Source: Eubacteriales bacterium
GTDB taxonomy: Bacteria; Bacillota; Clostridia; Oscillospirales; Oscillospiraceae
Assembly: GCA_030536515.1 (NCBI GenBank)
Contig: JAUNPV010000007.1
Location: 61,015-125,014, forward strand
Reading direction: 5' to 3'
Length of the DNA stretch: 64,000 bases
In this document: piece after piece, positions 26,551 through 34,048 of the stretch
Layout of the letters: each line of letters opens with the position of its first letter
How positions within the stretch are numbered: the first letter of the stretch is position 1
The notes under the pieces: model-generated
What the model was told of the DNA's origin: nothing
Databases searched by the model: none
What the model saw: the letters and a program-made list of their open reading frames with translations, nothing else
Position numbers and translations under genes: made by a program

Positions 26551-26760
26551 CCTTCCCCCGGGGGGAAGGTGGATTGCCCGAAGGGCAAGACGGATGAGGA
26601 ATGCGGGCGGCATGGCTGGATGACAGAAACGTTGGTGCCTGCTGAATGCTAAACGGTACCCACCAGCAGGCACGGACCTGTACCGCACGTTAGGTTACCG
26701 CCCGCATTCCTCATCCGCCCCAGTGTTGCGACACTGGGGCACCTTCCCCCCGGGGGAAGG
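26551..26760. repeat. Nested palindromic element, variant B, complete (about 210 bp)
   Basis: The left end is hairpin CCTTCCCCCGGGGGGAAGG. Inside are the arms CGGATGAGGAATGCGGGCGG (26591-26610) and the complement at 26698-26717. The core has a stem GGTGCCTGCTG/CAGCAGGCAC. The right side has a CCCCAGTGT/ACACTGGGG hairpin and the hairpin CCTTCCCCCCGGGGGAAGG. Related copies are at 60994-61056 (half) and 61695-61961. Confidence 0.88.
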
Positions 26761-26805
26761 ATTTGGGGTGCGGGGGAAGGTTTTGGTGCGGCGGCTTTTT
26801 TCTGC

Positions 26806-26834
26806 TTGCGTTTTCCCCACGCCCCGGCTATAAT
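26806..26834 (+). promoter_or_regulatory. Sigma-A promoter of mscS
   Basis: TTGCGT (26806-26811), 17 bases, TATAAT (26829-26834). Its position excludes the in-frame upstream codon at 26806 as a start. Confidence 0.75.
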
Positions 26835-26862
26835 ATTCAACAAAACAAAAGGAGCTGATTTT

Positions 26863-27645
26863 ATGCTGCAAAAAATCTGGGCCCAGCCGCTGGTGCAGAA
26901 TGCGGCCACCTGCGTCATCATCCTTGTGGCGGGGGTACTGGCCGTGCGGCTGGCGGTGGCGCTGGTGCAGAAGGCACTGGAAAAATCCCACCTGGAGCGG
27001 GCCGCCCACCGGCTGATTACATCTTTGGTGAAGGTGGTGCTCTACCTGCTGGTGGGGCTCAGCGCCGCCTCGGCCCTGCACATCGACGTCACCGGCGTGG
27101 TGGCCCTGGCCAGCGTGCTGACCCTGGCCCTTTCCCTGGCCCTGCAAAACATGGTGTCCAACGTCATCGGCGGCTTCACCATCCTCTACACCCGGCCCTT
27201 CCACTCCGGGGACTTTGTGGAGATTGCCGGTCAGTCCGGCACGGTCCAGGAAATCAACACCACCTACACCATGCTCTCCACCCCGGACAACAAGCTGGTG
27301 TCCATCCCCAACAGCGCCGTGGTGGCGGCTCAGATTGTCAACTACACTGCCTCCGGCACCCGCCGGGTGGATGTGAATGTGTCCGCCTCCTACGACTGCC
27401 CGGTCCAGAAGGTGCTGGATGCCCTGGTAATCGCCGGGACCTCGGACAACGTGCTGCTGGACCCCGCCCCCGCCGCCGTGGTCCTGTCCTACGGCGACAG
27501 CGCCATTGCCTACAGCCTCCGGGTCTGGGTGAACACCCCGGACTACTGGGACGTCCAGTTCGCCCTGAACCAGCGGGTCAAGCAGATTTTCGACGAGCAG
27601 GGCATTGAAATGACCTATCCGCACCTCAATGTGCACTTGAATTAA
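26863..27645 (+). CDS. mscS: Small-conductance mechanosensitive channel, MscS family
   Basis: A 260-residue channel that opens on membrane tension during hypo-osmotic shock. Two or three membrane helices occupy residues 1-100, with the pore-lining helix at about 70-100 rich in Ala, Leu and Ser. The beta domain starts GGFTILYTRPFHSGDFVEI, a family hallmark, and is followed by the alpha/beta C-terminal domain. The ATG at 26863 has AAAGGAG 8 bases upstream, right after the promoter. It is a single-gene unit. Confidence 0.93.
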   Translation: MLQKIWAQPLVQNAATCVIILVAGVLAVRLAVALVQKALEKSHLERAAHRLITSLVKVVLYLLVGLSAASALHIDVTGVVALASVLTLALSLALQNMVSNVIGGFTILYTRPFHSGDFVEIAGQSGTVQEINTTYTMLSTPDNKLVSIPNSAVVAAQIVNYTASGTRRVDVNVSASYDCPVQKVLDALVIAGTSDNVLLDPAPAAVVLSYGDSAIAYSLRVWVNTPDYWDVQFALNQRVKQIFDEQGIEMTYPHLNVHLN

Positions 27646-27648
27646 GCA

Positions 27649-27785
27649 GTAGGGGAGGGCCACTGACCCTCCCGGTCATTCCCTCCGGGAATGACGCCAT
27701 GCAAAGCATGGCCGGACAGCCGCAAGGGCTGTCCCTACCCATGATTTGGGCGTTGTAAAGCGGAACGGATAAATCCGTTCCCTAC
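27649..27785. repeat. Tandem array of five small palindromes with GTAGGG borders
   Basis: In order: GTAGGGGAGGGCC with CCCTCC; GTCATTCC/GGGAATGAC; GCCATGC/GCATGGC; GGACAGCC/GGGCTGTCC with CCCTAC; and GGAACGGAT/ATCCGTTCC with CCCTAC. The last module gives the TAG stop of the flavodoxin gene at 27782-27784. Confidence 0.82.
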
Positions 27786-28294
27786 AGGGATTGAACCGTG
27801 TCCACCAGAGGTGCAATGGCTGCTGCGTTATAGCAGTCATAGGAATGGCCCATGACGGCGGCGGCCTGCTGGTCGTAGGTGCTTTTGTCCTTCTTCTTTG
27901 CCAGCATGGCGGCGAAGGCCTTCATCATCAGCTTTTCTCCCAGGGGCATTTTGTCGTAGCGCAGGCCGCCCTGGAAGTAGAAGTGGGGGATGGCTGCCAG
28001 TTCCGCCTCCGTCAGATTCTGCTTCCACACGGCCTTGACCGTATCCTCCAGGTCGGCGGGCAGGGCCCCTACGGCAAAGAGGGCGGCGGGGCGGGGGCAG
28101 CGCTTTTGGAACTGCTTCCAGCCGTCCACCCCGCCGGCAATTATTCGGCCGCCGTAGATTACCCTGGCCCCGGCCAGGTCCCCGGCGTTTTTCAGGCTGA
28201 CGGCCTCCCCACCAAGAGCCTTGGCAATTGCCTGGGCATACTGCCGGGTGAAGCCGGTGGTGCTTTTGTAGACGACGATTACGTTAGATTTCAT
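27782..28294 (-). CDS. Flavodoxin-domain protein
   Basis: A 170-residue flavoprotein-like product. The N-terminal VVYKSTTGFTRQYAQAIA (residues 7-24) is the FMN phosphate-binding loop of flavodoxin-fold proteins (Flavodoxin_5, HemG-like). The ATG at 28294 gives the better spacing to GGAGGG. The start overlaps the end of the TetR gene by 11 bases, so the regulator and flavodoxin form an operon. The TAG stop comes from an adjoining repeat. A redox or stress role under TetR control is likely. Confidence 0.82.
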   Translation of the reverse strand: MKSNVIVVYKSTTGFTRQYAQAIAKALGGEAVSLKNAGDLAGARVIYGGRIIAGGVDGWKQFQKRCPRPAALFAVGALPADLEDTVKAVWKQNLTEAELAAIPHFYFQGGLRYDKMPLGEKLMMKAFAAMLAKKKDKSTYDQQAAAVMGHSYDCYNAAAIAPLVDTVQSL

Positions 28295-28859
28295 GTTCAT
28301 TTCCCTCCAAGGCGTTTTTCAGAAAGGCACTGTAGGCCTGCTCCTGCTGGGCAAAAAGCTCCTGGGCCGGAATGCCCGGGTCGGTGACGGCGAAAATGGC
28401 TCCGATGCCGATGTTGTAGATGAGCATATGCAGATGAAGCTGCCTGGCCCGGTCCGGGGAAATCCCCAGCTCCCGGGCCACGGCCCCGGCCACCCGGGGG
28501 TCCGCCTCGGCGGCGTAGAGGTCCGCCAGGCTGGAAATGCCCCGGCGCTGCTGCAGCATGAAGATTTTGTACAGGTTCGGCTCCTCCCGGGCCAGGGCGG
28601 CATAGGCCCGGCCGGTGCTGCGCAGCAAATCGCCCCGGTCCACCCGGTCGGCGGTGAAGCGGCGGATAAAGTCCCGGGTCCGGGCCTCCACCTCCCGGCG
28701 CAGGCCCTCCATGCTGTCGCAGTAGCTGTAAATGGGCTGCACCGAGCAGCCCAGAGCGGCCGCAATGGCCTTGACGTTCACCACCTCCATGCCCCCGGCA
28801 CGGGCCAGGTCAAAGGCGGCGGACACCACCATGTCCTTGGTAATACGCTGCTTTGGCAT
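28284..28859 (-). CDS. TetR/AcrR-family transcriptional regulator
   Basis: A 191-residue repressor-like protein. The N-terminal helix-turn-helix (residues about 5-50) reads ITKDMVVSAAFDLAR with the recognition region CSVQPIYSYCDS. The ligand domain is all-helical. The ATG at 28859 has AAGGAGG 7 bases upstream; the earlier in-frame ATG is rejected. A perfect palindrome 23 bases upstream of the start is probably its own operator. It is co-transcribed with the flavodoxin gene. Confidence 0.88.
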   Translation of the reverse strand: MPKQRITKDMVVSAAFDLARAGGMEVVNVKAIAAALGCSVQPIYSYCDSMEGLRREVEARTRDFIRRFTADRVDRGDLLRSTGRAYAALAREEPNLYKIFMLQQRRGISSLADLYAAEADPRVAGAVARELGISPDRARQLHLHMLIYNIGIGAIFAVTDPGIPAQELFAQQEQAYSAFLKNALEGNEHEI

Positions 28860-28881
28860 AAGCTGCCTCCTTATCATTGCG

Positions 28882-28902
28882 TTATATAAACAGTTTATAT
28901 AA
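28882..28902. promoter_or_regulatory. Perfect 21-bp palindrome, candidate TetR operator
   Basis: TTATATAAAC-a-GTTTATATAA has 10-base arms around one base and lies 23 bases before the TetR start. Its length and placement fit autoregulation. Confidence 0.7.
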
Positions 28903-28958
28903 ACGGATTATAATGCAGAAAAACAAAAATGTCAAGAAAAATCCCGTCATTCCGAGCG

Positions 28959-29007
28959 AAGAACCCCGTGGAGCATTCCGGCCGGGCGGAGGCTCCACGG
29001 GGTTCTT
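28959..29007. terminator. Long hairpin, probable terminator after the MATE gene
   Basis: AAGAACCCCGTGGAGC pairs with its complement over 16 bases. The T-tract is better on the plus strand. It is flanked by GTCATTCCGAGCGAAG and an ATGAC, so it may be another variable repeat unit. Confidence 0.55.
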
Positions 29008-29026
29008 TTGCGCTTAAAATGACAGA

Positions 29027-30379
29027 TTACTGCGCCCGGGCCATCCGATGGTAGACGGCCAGGAAGCTCAGCAGCTCGATGACGAAGGTCACCGCCCAGG
29101 AGATGGGGTAGGACAGGAACAGCCAGAAGGGGGTGTGGCAGGCGGGAAGCTGGAACACCGTGTAAATCCACAAAATCCGCAGCCCGCAGACCCCCAGCAC
29201 GGAGATGACCATAGGCACGAAGGAGGCCCCCAGCCCCCTGAGGGCCCCGGTGGACACGTCCATCAGGCCGCACAGGAAATAAGGAAGGCAAATCATGCCC
29301 AGCCGCAGCATTCCGTCGGACAGGGCCTGGGGGGAGTCGGTGATGTAAAACGACAGGAGCTTGGGCCCCAAGGCCCACACCAGGGTCCCCATGCCCACGC
29401 CCACCGCCGTCACCAGCCCCAGGCATATCCACAGGGTCCGGTAGATGCGCCCGTACTGCCTGGCCCCCAGATTCTGGCCGGTGTAGTTCACCGCCGTCTG
29501 CTGGAAGGCGTTGAGGCACACGTACACAAAGCCCTCCAGGTTGGCCGAGGCGGCGCTGCCGGACATGAACACATCCCCGAAGGAGTTGACCGAGGACTGG
29601 ATGAGCACATTGGAAATGGAAAACAGGGAGCCCTGAATCCCGGCGGGCAGGCCGATGCGGACGATTTTGCGCAGCTGGGGGGGATAGATGCGCATTTGGC
29701 CCGGGAAAAACCGGCAGGCGTCGGTGCGCCGCATGAGGGCGATGACCACCAGCACGGCGGAAATGCCCTGGGAGATGGTGGTGGCCAGGGCCACCCCCGC
29801 CACGTTCATGTGAAAGCCCCGGACGAACACCAGATTCAGCACCACATTCACCACCCCGGCGATGGACAGGAACACCAGGGGGCTTTTGGTGTCCCCGGCG
29901 GCCCGGAGGATGGCGGCGCAGAAGTTATAGACCATGGTGAAGGTGACGCCGCCGAAGTAGATTTTCATGTACACCGCCGACAGGGGCAGCACCGTATCGG
30001 GGGTCCCCATGAGCCGCAGGAAGGTCTCCGAGAAGCCCACCCCCACCACCGTCAGCAGCACGCCGCTGAGCAGAGCCGTGGGCATGGCGGTGTGGACGGT
30101 GCAGTGGACGGCCCGGTCCTCGTGGCCGCCGATGGCGTGGGCCACGGTGACACCGGCTCCCACAGACAGGCCGATGAAGAAATTGATGATGAGATTGGTA
30201 ATGGCACCGGTGGCCCCCACCGCCGCCACCGACAAACTGCCGCAGAACCGCCCCACCACAATCAGGTCGGCGGCGTTAAATAGCAGCTGCAAAACGCTGG
30301 TAAGGATAATGGGCACGGTATAGCTCACAATCCCCCGGAACAGGGAGCCCTGGAGCATATTCTGGTTGGACACGGACAA
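29027..30379 (-). CDS. MATE-family multidrug/Na+ antiporter
   Basis: A 450-residue exporter with about twelve membrane helices. Segments such as LFNAADLIVVGRFCG (about 31-45) are typical of the MATE half-repeat. The start is a TTG at 30379, since AAGGAGG lies 8 bases upstream and the in-frame ATG at 30436 lies upstream of the promoter. The promoter is TTGCGA-16-TATAAT (30417-30444). It is transcribed on its own. Substrate unknown. Confidence 0.9.
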   Translation of the reverse strand: MSVSNQNMLQGSLFRGIVSYTVPIILTSVLQLLFNAADLIVVGRFCGSLSVAAVGATGAITNLIINFFIGLSVGAGVTVAHAIGGHEDRAVHCTVHTAMPTALLSGVLLTVVGVGFSETFLRLMGTPDTVLPLSAVYMKIYFGGVTFTMVYNFCAAILRAAGDTKSPLVFLSIAGVVNVVLNLVFVRGFHMNVAGVALATTISQGISAVLVVIALMRRTDACRFFPGQMRIYPPQLRKIVRIGLPAGIQGSLFSISNVLIQSSVNSFGDVFMSGSAASANLEGFVYVCLNAFQQTAVNYTGQNLGARQYGRIYRTLWICLGLVTAVGVGMGTLVWALGPKLLSFYITDSPQALSDGMLRLGMICLPYFLCGLMDVSTGALRGLGASFVPMVISVLGVCGLRILWIYTVFQLPACHTPFWLFLSYPISWAVTFVIELLSFLAVYHRMARAQ

Positions 30380-30416
30380 AGCAAAGCCCTCCTTGGGAAA
30401 ATTTCGGTTCCAACCT

Positions 30417-30444
30417 ATTATAGCCCCCTGGTACAAAATCGCAA
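30417..30444 (-). promoter_or_regulatory. Sigma-A promoter of the MATE gene
   Basis: On the minus strand, TTGCGA (30439-30444), 16 bases, TATAAT (30417-30422). It excludes the ATG at 30436 as the start. Confidence 0.65.
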
Positions 30445-30508
30445 GTGGGTAAAACTACAGAAAAATTTCTGTAAAAGGGGCTATCTTTTTGAACGGCGGT
30501 ATTGCTAT

Positions 30509-31150
30509 TTAGGCAAATTCCTTGCTTTGATATATTTTTATCGAAATAAAATATGAGCCAATAAATATTCCTAATGCAGCCATAGTAGATACCATTCCTA
30601 CAAGAGGATGTTTCATATTCATTTCGCCAGTCAGCGGGGTTAAAATTGCAGCTGCTAAGACCAATAATCCTATCGAAGAAATCACTGATAAAATCATAAT
30701 CAATTCGTTTTTCTCTGTCCCAAATTTTAGCATAAGCGGATACATAATACCCGCCGTAGTTGCTGCAAGCGTAAAACCAAATTCATAGCCATAAAGTACA
30801 GACTGAATATTTGAAAGTCCACTTGTAACATAGACTGAAATAGCCGTTATACTTCCCATAACGATACCAAACAAAATTAGCATTACAAATGAAATATATT
30901 TTGCCTTTATGATGTCGTTATACTTTACAGGCAGTGTAAGTTCAAATTTGTTCCATTTTGATACTACATCTGCATGAAGCGAAGTGCCAACATTGACTAT
31001 GAAGATAAATACTTGCGCACCTATAATCATTTGAATAAAGGCACTTTGTTTCACAAAGAAAGCAGCGACAGATAAAAATAATGCGATAGTAAAAGATATT
31101 TTTACATTGCTTTCCATTGAATAAAAGTTATTGCGAATTAGTCCTTTCAT
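30509..31150 (-). CDS. ABC-2 type transporter permease
   Basis: A 213-residue membrane protein with about six hydrophobic segments and no signal sequence, of the small ABC-2 type that pairs with YtrB-like ATPases. Composition is distinctly AT-rich compared with the rest of the window. It overlaps the ATPase stop by 4 bases. With the upstream ATPase and GntR regulator it forms a three-gene unit resembling ytr/bcr loci induced by cell-envelope stress. No substrate can be read. Confidence 0.8.
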   Translation of the reverse strand: MKGLIRNNFYSMESNVKISFTIALFLSVAAFFVKQSAFIQMIIGAQVFIFIVNVGTSLHADVVSKWNKFELTLPVKYNDIIKAKYISFVMLILFGIVMGSITAISVYVTSGLSNIQSVLYGYEFGFTLAATTAGIMYPLMLKFGTEKNELIMILSVISSIGLLVLAAAILTPLTGEMNMKHPLVGMVSTMAALGIFIGSYFISIKIYQSKEFA

Positions 31151-32007
31151 TCGTTTTCTCCTTTCACATAAAGCAGCATAATCTCATCTATTGTGGCAGG
31201 AATAACCATTGCTTTTGGATATTTCTTAGCCACCTTTTCGCGGTTAGCAACCAATACTTGCCACTCATAATCCTGCTTGCGATATGTCACGATGTCATTT
31301 TTGTCAATGGCATCAAATTGTGCCGCCCCACATTTCATAATCCCATAACTTTCTAATAATTCGTCTTTTGGCTCACAGAAAACCACTTTTCCTGCGTGGA
31401 TAAAAACGATATAGTCAGCCACTTTTTCCAAGTCGCTTGTGATATGAGAAGATACCAAAATAGAGTGTTCTTCGTCCTGTACGAACTCTAAAAACATATC
31501 TAAAATATCATCCCTCACTATCGGGTCAAGACCGCTGGTCGCTTCGTCCAAAATCAGCAGTTGAGGATGGTGGGCAAACGCCACTGCAATGGAAAGTTTC
31601 ATTTTCATACCTTTGGAAAAAGTTTTAATCTTTTTTGTTGCGGGTATATTCAACTGGTCTAATAGCCTGTTAAAGTAAGATTGTTCCCACGAGGAATAAA
31701 TATCTTGTAATACTTTGCTTAATTTTGTAGGTGTCAATTCCTCCGAAAAGTTACTTCCATCAAAAACAACACCGATTTTTTCTTTCACAGCATTGTCAAG
31801 ATTGTCTATATCGTGACCTAAAATCGTGATTTTTCCACTATCCTTTTTTATAAGTCCTAAAATAGAATTGATGGTTGTGCTTTTTCCTGCACCATTTTCA
31901 CCAATCAGTCCTACAATACTTCCAGACGGTATGCTGAAAGAAATGTTATCCAATGTAAAGTGGCTGTATTTCTTTGTTAAGCCTGTAATTGCTAATGCTG
32001 TATTCAT
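31147..32007 (-). CDS. ABC transporter ATP-binding protein, YtrB-like
   Basis: A 286-residue cytosolic ATPase. Walker A is GENGAGKST (about residues 36-44), the signature region contains FSKGMKMKLS, and Walker B is LLILDEATSGLDP (about 145-157). The RBS AGGAGG precedes the ATG. It follows the GntR gene by 2 bases and is followed by the ABC-2 permease with ATGA overlap. GC content is low, as in the two neighbours. Confidence 0.93.
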   Translation of the reverse strand: MNTALAITGLTKKYSHFTLDNISFSIPSGSIVGLIGENGAGKSTTINSILGLIKKDSGKITILGHDIDNLDNAVKEKIGVVFDGSNFSEELTPTKLSKVLQDIYSSWEQSYFNRLLDQLNIPATKKIKTFSKGMKMKLSIAVAFAHHPQLLILDEATSGLDPIVRDDILDMFLEFVQDEEHSILVSSHITSDLEKVADYIVFIHAGKVVFCEPKDELLESYGIMKCGAAQFDAIDKNDIVTYRKQDYEWQVLVANREKVAKKYPKAMVIPATIDEIMLLYVKGENE

Positions 32008-32009
32008 TC

Positions 32010-32384
32010 TTAATCCTCCTCATACAACAGCGACAAAAGTCCAATCAATTTGTCTAACTTTATTCCGCTTGAACGTGCAATCTCGATAGCTTCATTGAAA
32101 TGTTCTTCAATCTTTTTTTGTTGTTCCTCCAAATAAAAATCTTGATTTTGTGCCGATACGAAACAGCCTTTCCCAGCAGTAGTTTCAATAAATCCATCAG
32201 CCTGTAATTTATCGTATGCTTTCTGTACTGTTAAAACGCTTATATGTAGTGACTTTGCCATTGAACGAATAGATGGAATAGCTTCGCCCGATTGTAATTC
32301 ACCACTCATTATCAATGCCTTTATTTGGTCGGATATTTGTTCATATATAGGTTTGCTCGCGTGGTTGTTAATAAATAATTCCAA
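32010..32384 (-). CDS. GntR-family regulator, YtrA type
   Basis: A 124-residue regulator: an N-terminal GntR winged helix with NHASKPIYEQISDQIKALI (residues 7-25) and IPSIRSMAKSLHISVLTVQKAYDKL-type recognition helices, then a short helical tail as in YtrA. The start is the TTG at 32384 with GGGAGGG 6 bases upstream. The upstream ATG at 32480 lies beyond the promoter. YtrA-type proteins repress their own ABC operon. The gene is AT-rich. Confidence 0.88.
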   Translation of the reverse strand: MELFINNHASKPIYEQISDQIKALIMSGELQSGEAIPSIRSMAKSLHISVLTVQKAYDKLQADGFIETTAGKGCFVSAQNQDFYLEEQQKKIEEHFNEAIEIARSSGIKLDKLIGLLSLLYEED

Positions 32385-32405
32385 TCTTTTCCCTCCCGCC
32401 TCACA

Positions 32406-32428
32406 CTGTATTACCATCACAAGTACAG
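32406..32428. promoter_or_regulatory. Imperfect palindrome near the GntR start, possible operator
   Basis: CTGTATTA, 7 bases, AAGTACAG. It overlaps the edge of the -10 box, which would suit autorepression. Confidence 0.3.
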
Positions 32429-32455
32429 TATAAGACAATATAGCATGAAAGTCAA
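32427..32455 (-). promoter_or_regulatory. Sigma-A promoter of the GntR-ABC operon
   Basis: On the minus strand, TTGACT (32450-32455), 17 bases, TATACT (32427-32432). Confidence 0.72.
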
Positions 32456-32651
32456 TAGCGAACATAAAAAAGCAGAGCAAACGACTGCGTTTGTTCCGCT
32501 TTTATGGGGTTTATGAAATTAAGAATAGTGGGCGTGCTGTCTATCAAATTCTTGTGTGTTACTTTATCGCACATGAGCATTCGGCACTGGCGTATAGCAC
32601 GCAGCCGGGAATAAATCAATGTGATTATCAGTTTCCGGGAGAAAAGTCGGT

Positions 32652-32683
32652 AAAAAATGGAGGCCTCCCCACGGAGACCTCCA
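32652..32683 (-). terminator. Terminator of the alpha-hydroxy-acid oxidase-like gene
   Basis: TGGAGG and CCTCCA arms extend to CTCC/GGAG with one mismatch pair. Six T follow on the minus strand at 32652-32657. Confidence 0.75.
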
Positions 32684-32697
32684 AATCTTTTGAATTT

Positions 32698-33720
32698 TTA
32701 CTTCACAAAAATCATATCCCGGGTGATGGAAGCCAGGTCCTTTGCGCCGCACATGGACATGGTGTCCTCCAGCTCGGCACCGATTTTTTCGATGTAGAGC
32801 TTCACGCCCTCCTCGCCGCCGCCGTAGACCGCCGTGACGAAGGGGCGGGCGATGATGACGGCGTCTGCGCCCATGGCCAGGGCCTTGAACACGTCCACGC
32901 CGCTGCGGATGCCGCCGTCCACGATAATCTTCATGCCGCTGCCCTCCAGCGCGTCGGCAATGTCCATCAGCACCTCGGCGGTGGCGGGGCACTGGTCCAG
33001 CACACGGCCGCCGTGGTTGCTCACCACGATGCCGGCGGCGCCGGCCTCCCTGGCCTTCAGAGCGCCGGCCACGGTCATAACGCCCTTGACGATGAAGGGC
33101 ACGTCGGCGGCCACGGCGATTCTTCTCAGCTCCTCCACGGTCTTGCGGCCGGCAGGGGGATTCATGTTCTTCAGGAAGGGCAGACCGGCGGCATCGATGT
33201 CCATGGCGATGGCGAAGCAGCCGGAATCCCTGCACAGGCCCAGCTTTTCCTCCACCAGCTCCACACTCCAGGGCTTCACGGTGGGCACGCCCACGCCCTG
33301 GGCGGCGGCAATGGCCTGGCAGGCCCCCTCCATGACGGCGGGGTTCAGACCGTCGCCGGTGAAGGCGGCAATGCCGTTATCGGCGCAGGCCTTCACCAGG
33401 ACCCGGTTGTAGCTCTCGTCGTTATACTTGTCGCCGTAGTGCATGGTCACTGCCCCCACGGGACCGGCGAAGAAGGGGAAGCGAAAGCGGCGGCCGAACA
33501 GCTCAAGGCCCGTGTCGGGGGTGCCGGAGGGGGCGATGGTGTCCATATTCACCCGGACCTCCTGCCACTTTTCGTAGTTGCGGATGGCGGTGTCGCCCAC
33601 GCCCTTGGCCCCGGGGCCGGGGATGTGGTTGCCGCAGGCACGGCCGTTGCACACGGGGCAGGCCTTGCAGTTTTTGCTGATGGATTCTCTGGCAGATGCC
33701 AGAACTTCCTGGTAAGTCAT
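32698..33720 (-). CDS. FMN-dependent alpha-hydroxy-acid oxidizing protein family
   Basis: A 340-residue TIM-barrel flavoprotein of the lactate oxidase/LldD/type 2 IPP isomerase superfamily. VSNHGGRVLD (about 242-251), IIVDGGIRSGVDVFKALAMGAD (about 271-292) and the phosphate-binding IARPF mark the FMN site. The N-terminus carries four cysteines in CKACPVCNGRAC (about residues 17-28), which classical lactate oxidases lack and which could hold metal or an Fe-S cluster. The ATG at 33720 has AGGAGGAA upstream and is preferred over 33792. Substrate uncertain; an anaerobic dehydrogenase is more likely than an oxidase. Confidence 0.82.
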   Translation of the reverse strand: MTYQEVLASARESISKNCKACPVCNGRACGNHIPGPGAKGVGDTAIRNYEKWQEVRVNMDTIAPSGTPDTGLELFGRRFRFPFFAGPVGAVTMHYGDKYNDESYNRVLVKACADNGIAAFTGDGLNPAVMEGACQAIAAAQGVGVPTVKPWSVELVEEKLGLCRDSGCFAIAMDIDAAGLPFLKNMNPPAGRKTVEELRRIAVAADVPFIVKGVMTVAGALKAREAGAAGIVVSNHGGRVLDQCPATAEVLMDIADALEGSGMKIIVDGGIRSGVDVFKALAMGADAVIIARPFVTAVYGGGEEGVKLYIEKIGAELEDTMSMCGAKDLASITRDMIFVK

Positions 33721-33818
33721 AGCGGTTCCTCCTAATTTGGGAACCTCTGAATCAATCGTCTGCGGCCGGACAGCAGCTCTTGCCGATTTCATCAGAGCTT
33801 CCTTAGTTTTCTTTTTAC

Positions 33819-33847
33819 ATTATACCACGGCGGCTTTTGCTTGTCTA
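33819..33847 (-). promoter_or_regulatory. Sigma-A promoter of the FMN oxidoreductase gene
   Basis: On the minus strand, TAGACA (33842-33847), 17 bases, TATAAT (33819-33824). Confidence 0.7.
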
Positions 33848-33969
33848 CCAGGAAAAATCCCTCCGGGGCGGAACGCATGATGAAGATAATCACTGTATTT
33901 TTCACAAAAACCCCGGGGAAATCTGCACCTTTTCCCGGGGAAATGGGACGAAAAATCCGGCGGAACCTG

Positions 33970-33998
33970 TTGCATCCCGGCAGTGGCTGTGATATACT
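33970..33998 (+). promoter_or_regulatory. Sigma-A promoter of the kinase-galE unit
   Basis: TTGCAT (33970-33975), 17 bases, TATACT (33993-33998), 50 bases before the ATG at 34049. Confidence 0.65.
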
Positions 33999-34048
33999 GT
34001 TTATACAACCTGCGCCAGAAAAATAAACATTCAGGAGGGAGACCCCAT

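Larger units (their letters stand above)
26307..26862. other. Repeat-filled intergenic stretch upstream of mscS
   Basis: The 556 bases hold no credible gene. From left to right they contain promoter-proximal AT-rich DNA, a GTAGGG palindrome with an added hairpin (26474-26515), a full nested palindromic element (26551-26760) and the mscS promoter. Confidence 0.75.
32385..32697. other. Intergenic stretch between the GntR gene and the FMN oxidoreductase
   Basis: It holds the GntR promoter, a stretch of AT-rich DNA without a recognisable gene (32480-32640) and the terminator of the oxidoreductase gene. The AT-rich part ends sharply near 32580, which may mark the edge of an acquired segment. Confidence 0.5.

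Noticed and set aside
32513-32614. Short plus-strand frame of about 33 codons in the AT-rich edge
   Set aside because: No RBS, no family resemblance, and it spans the composition boundary; more likely non-coding or remnant DNA.
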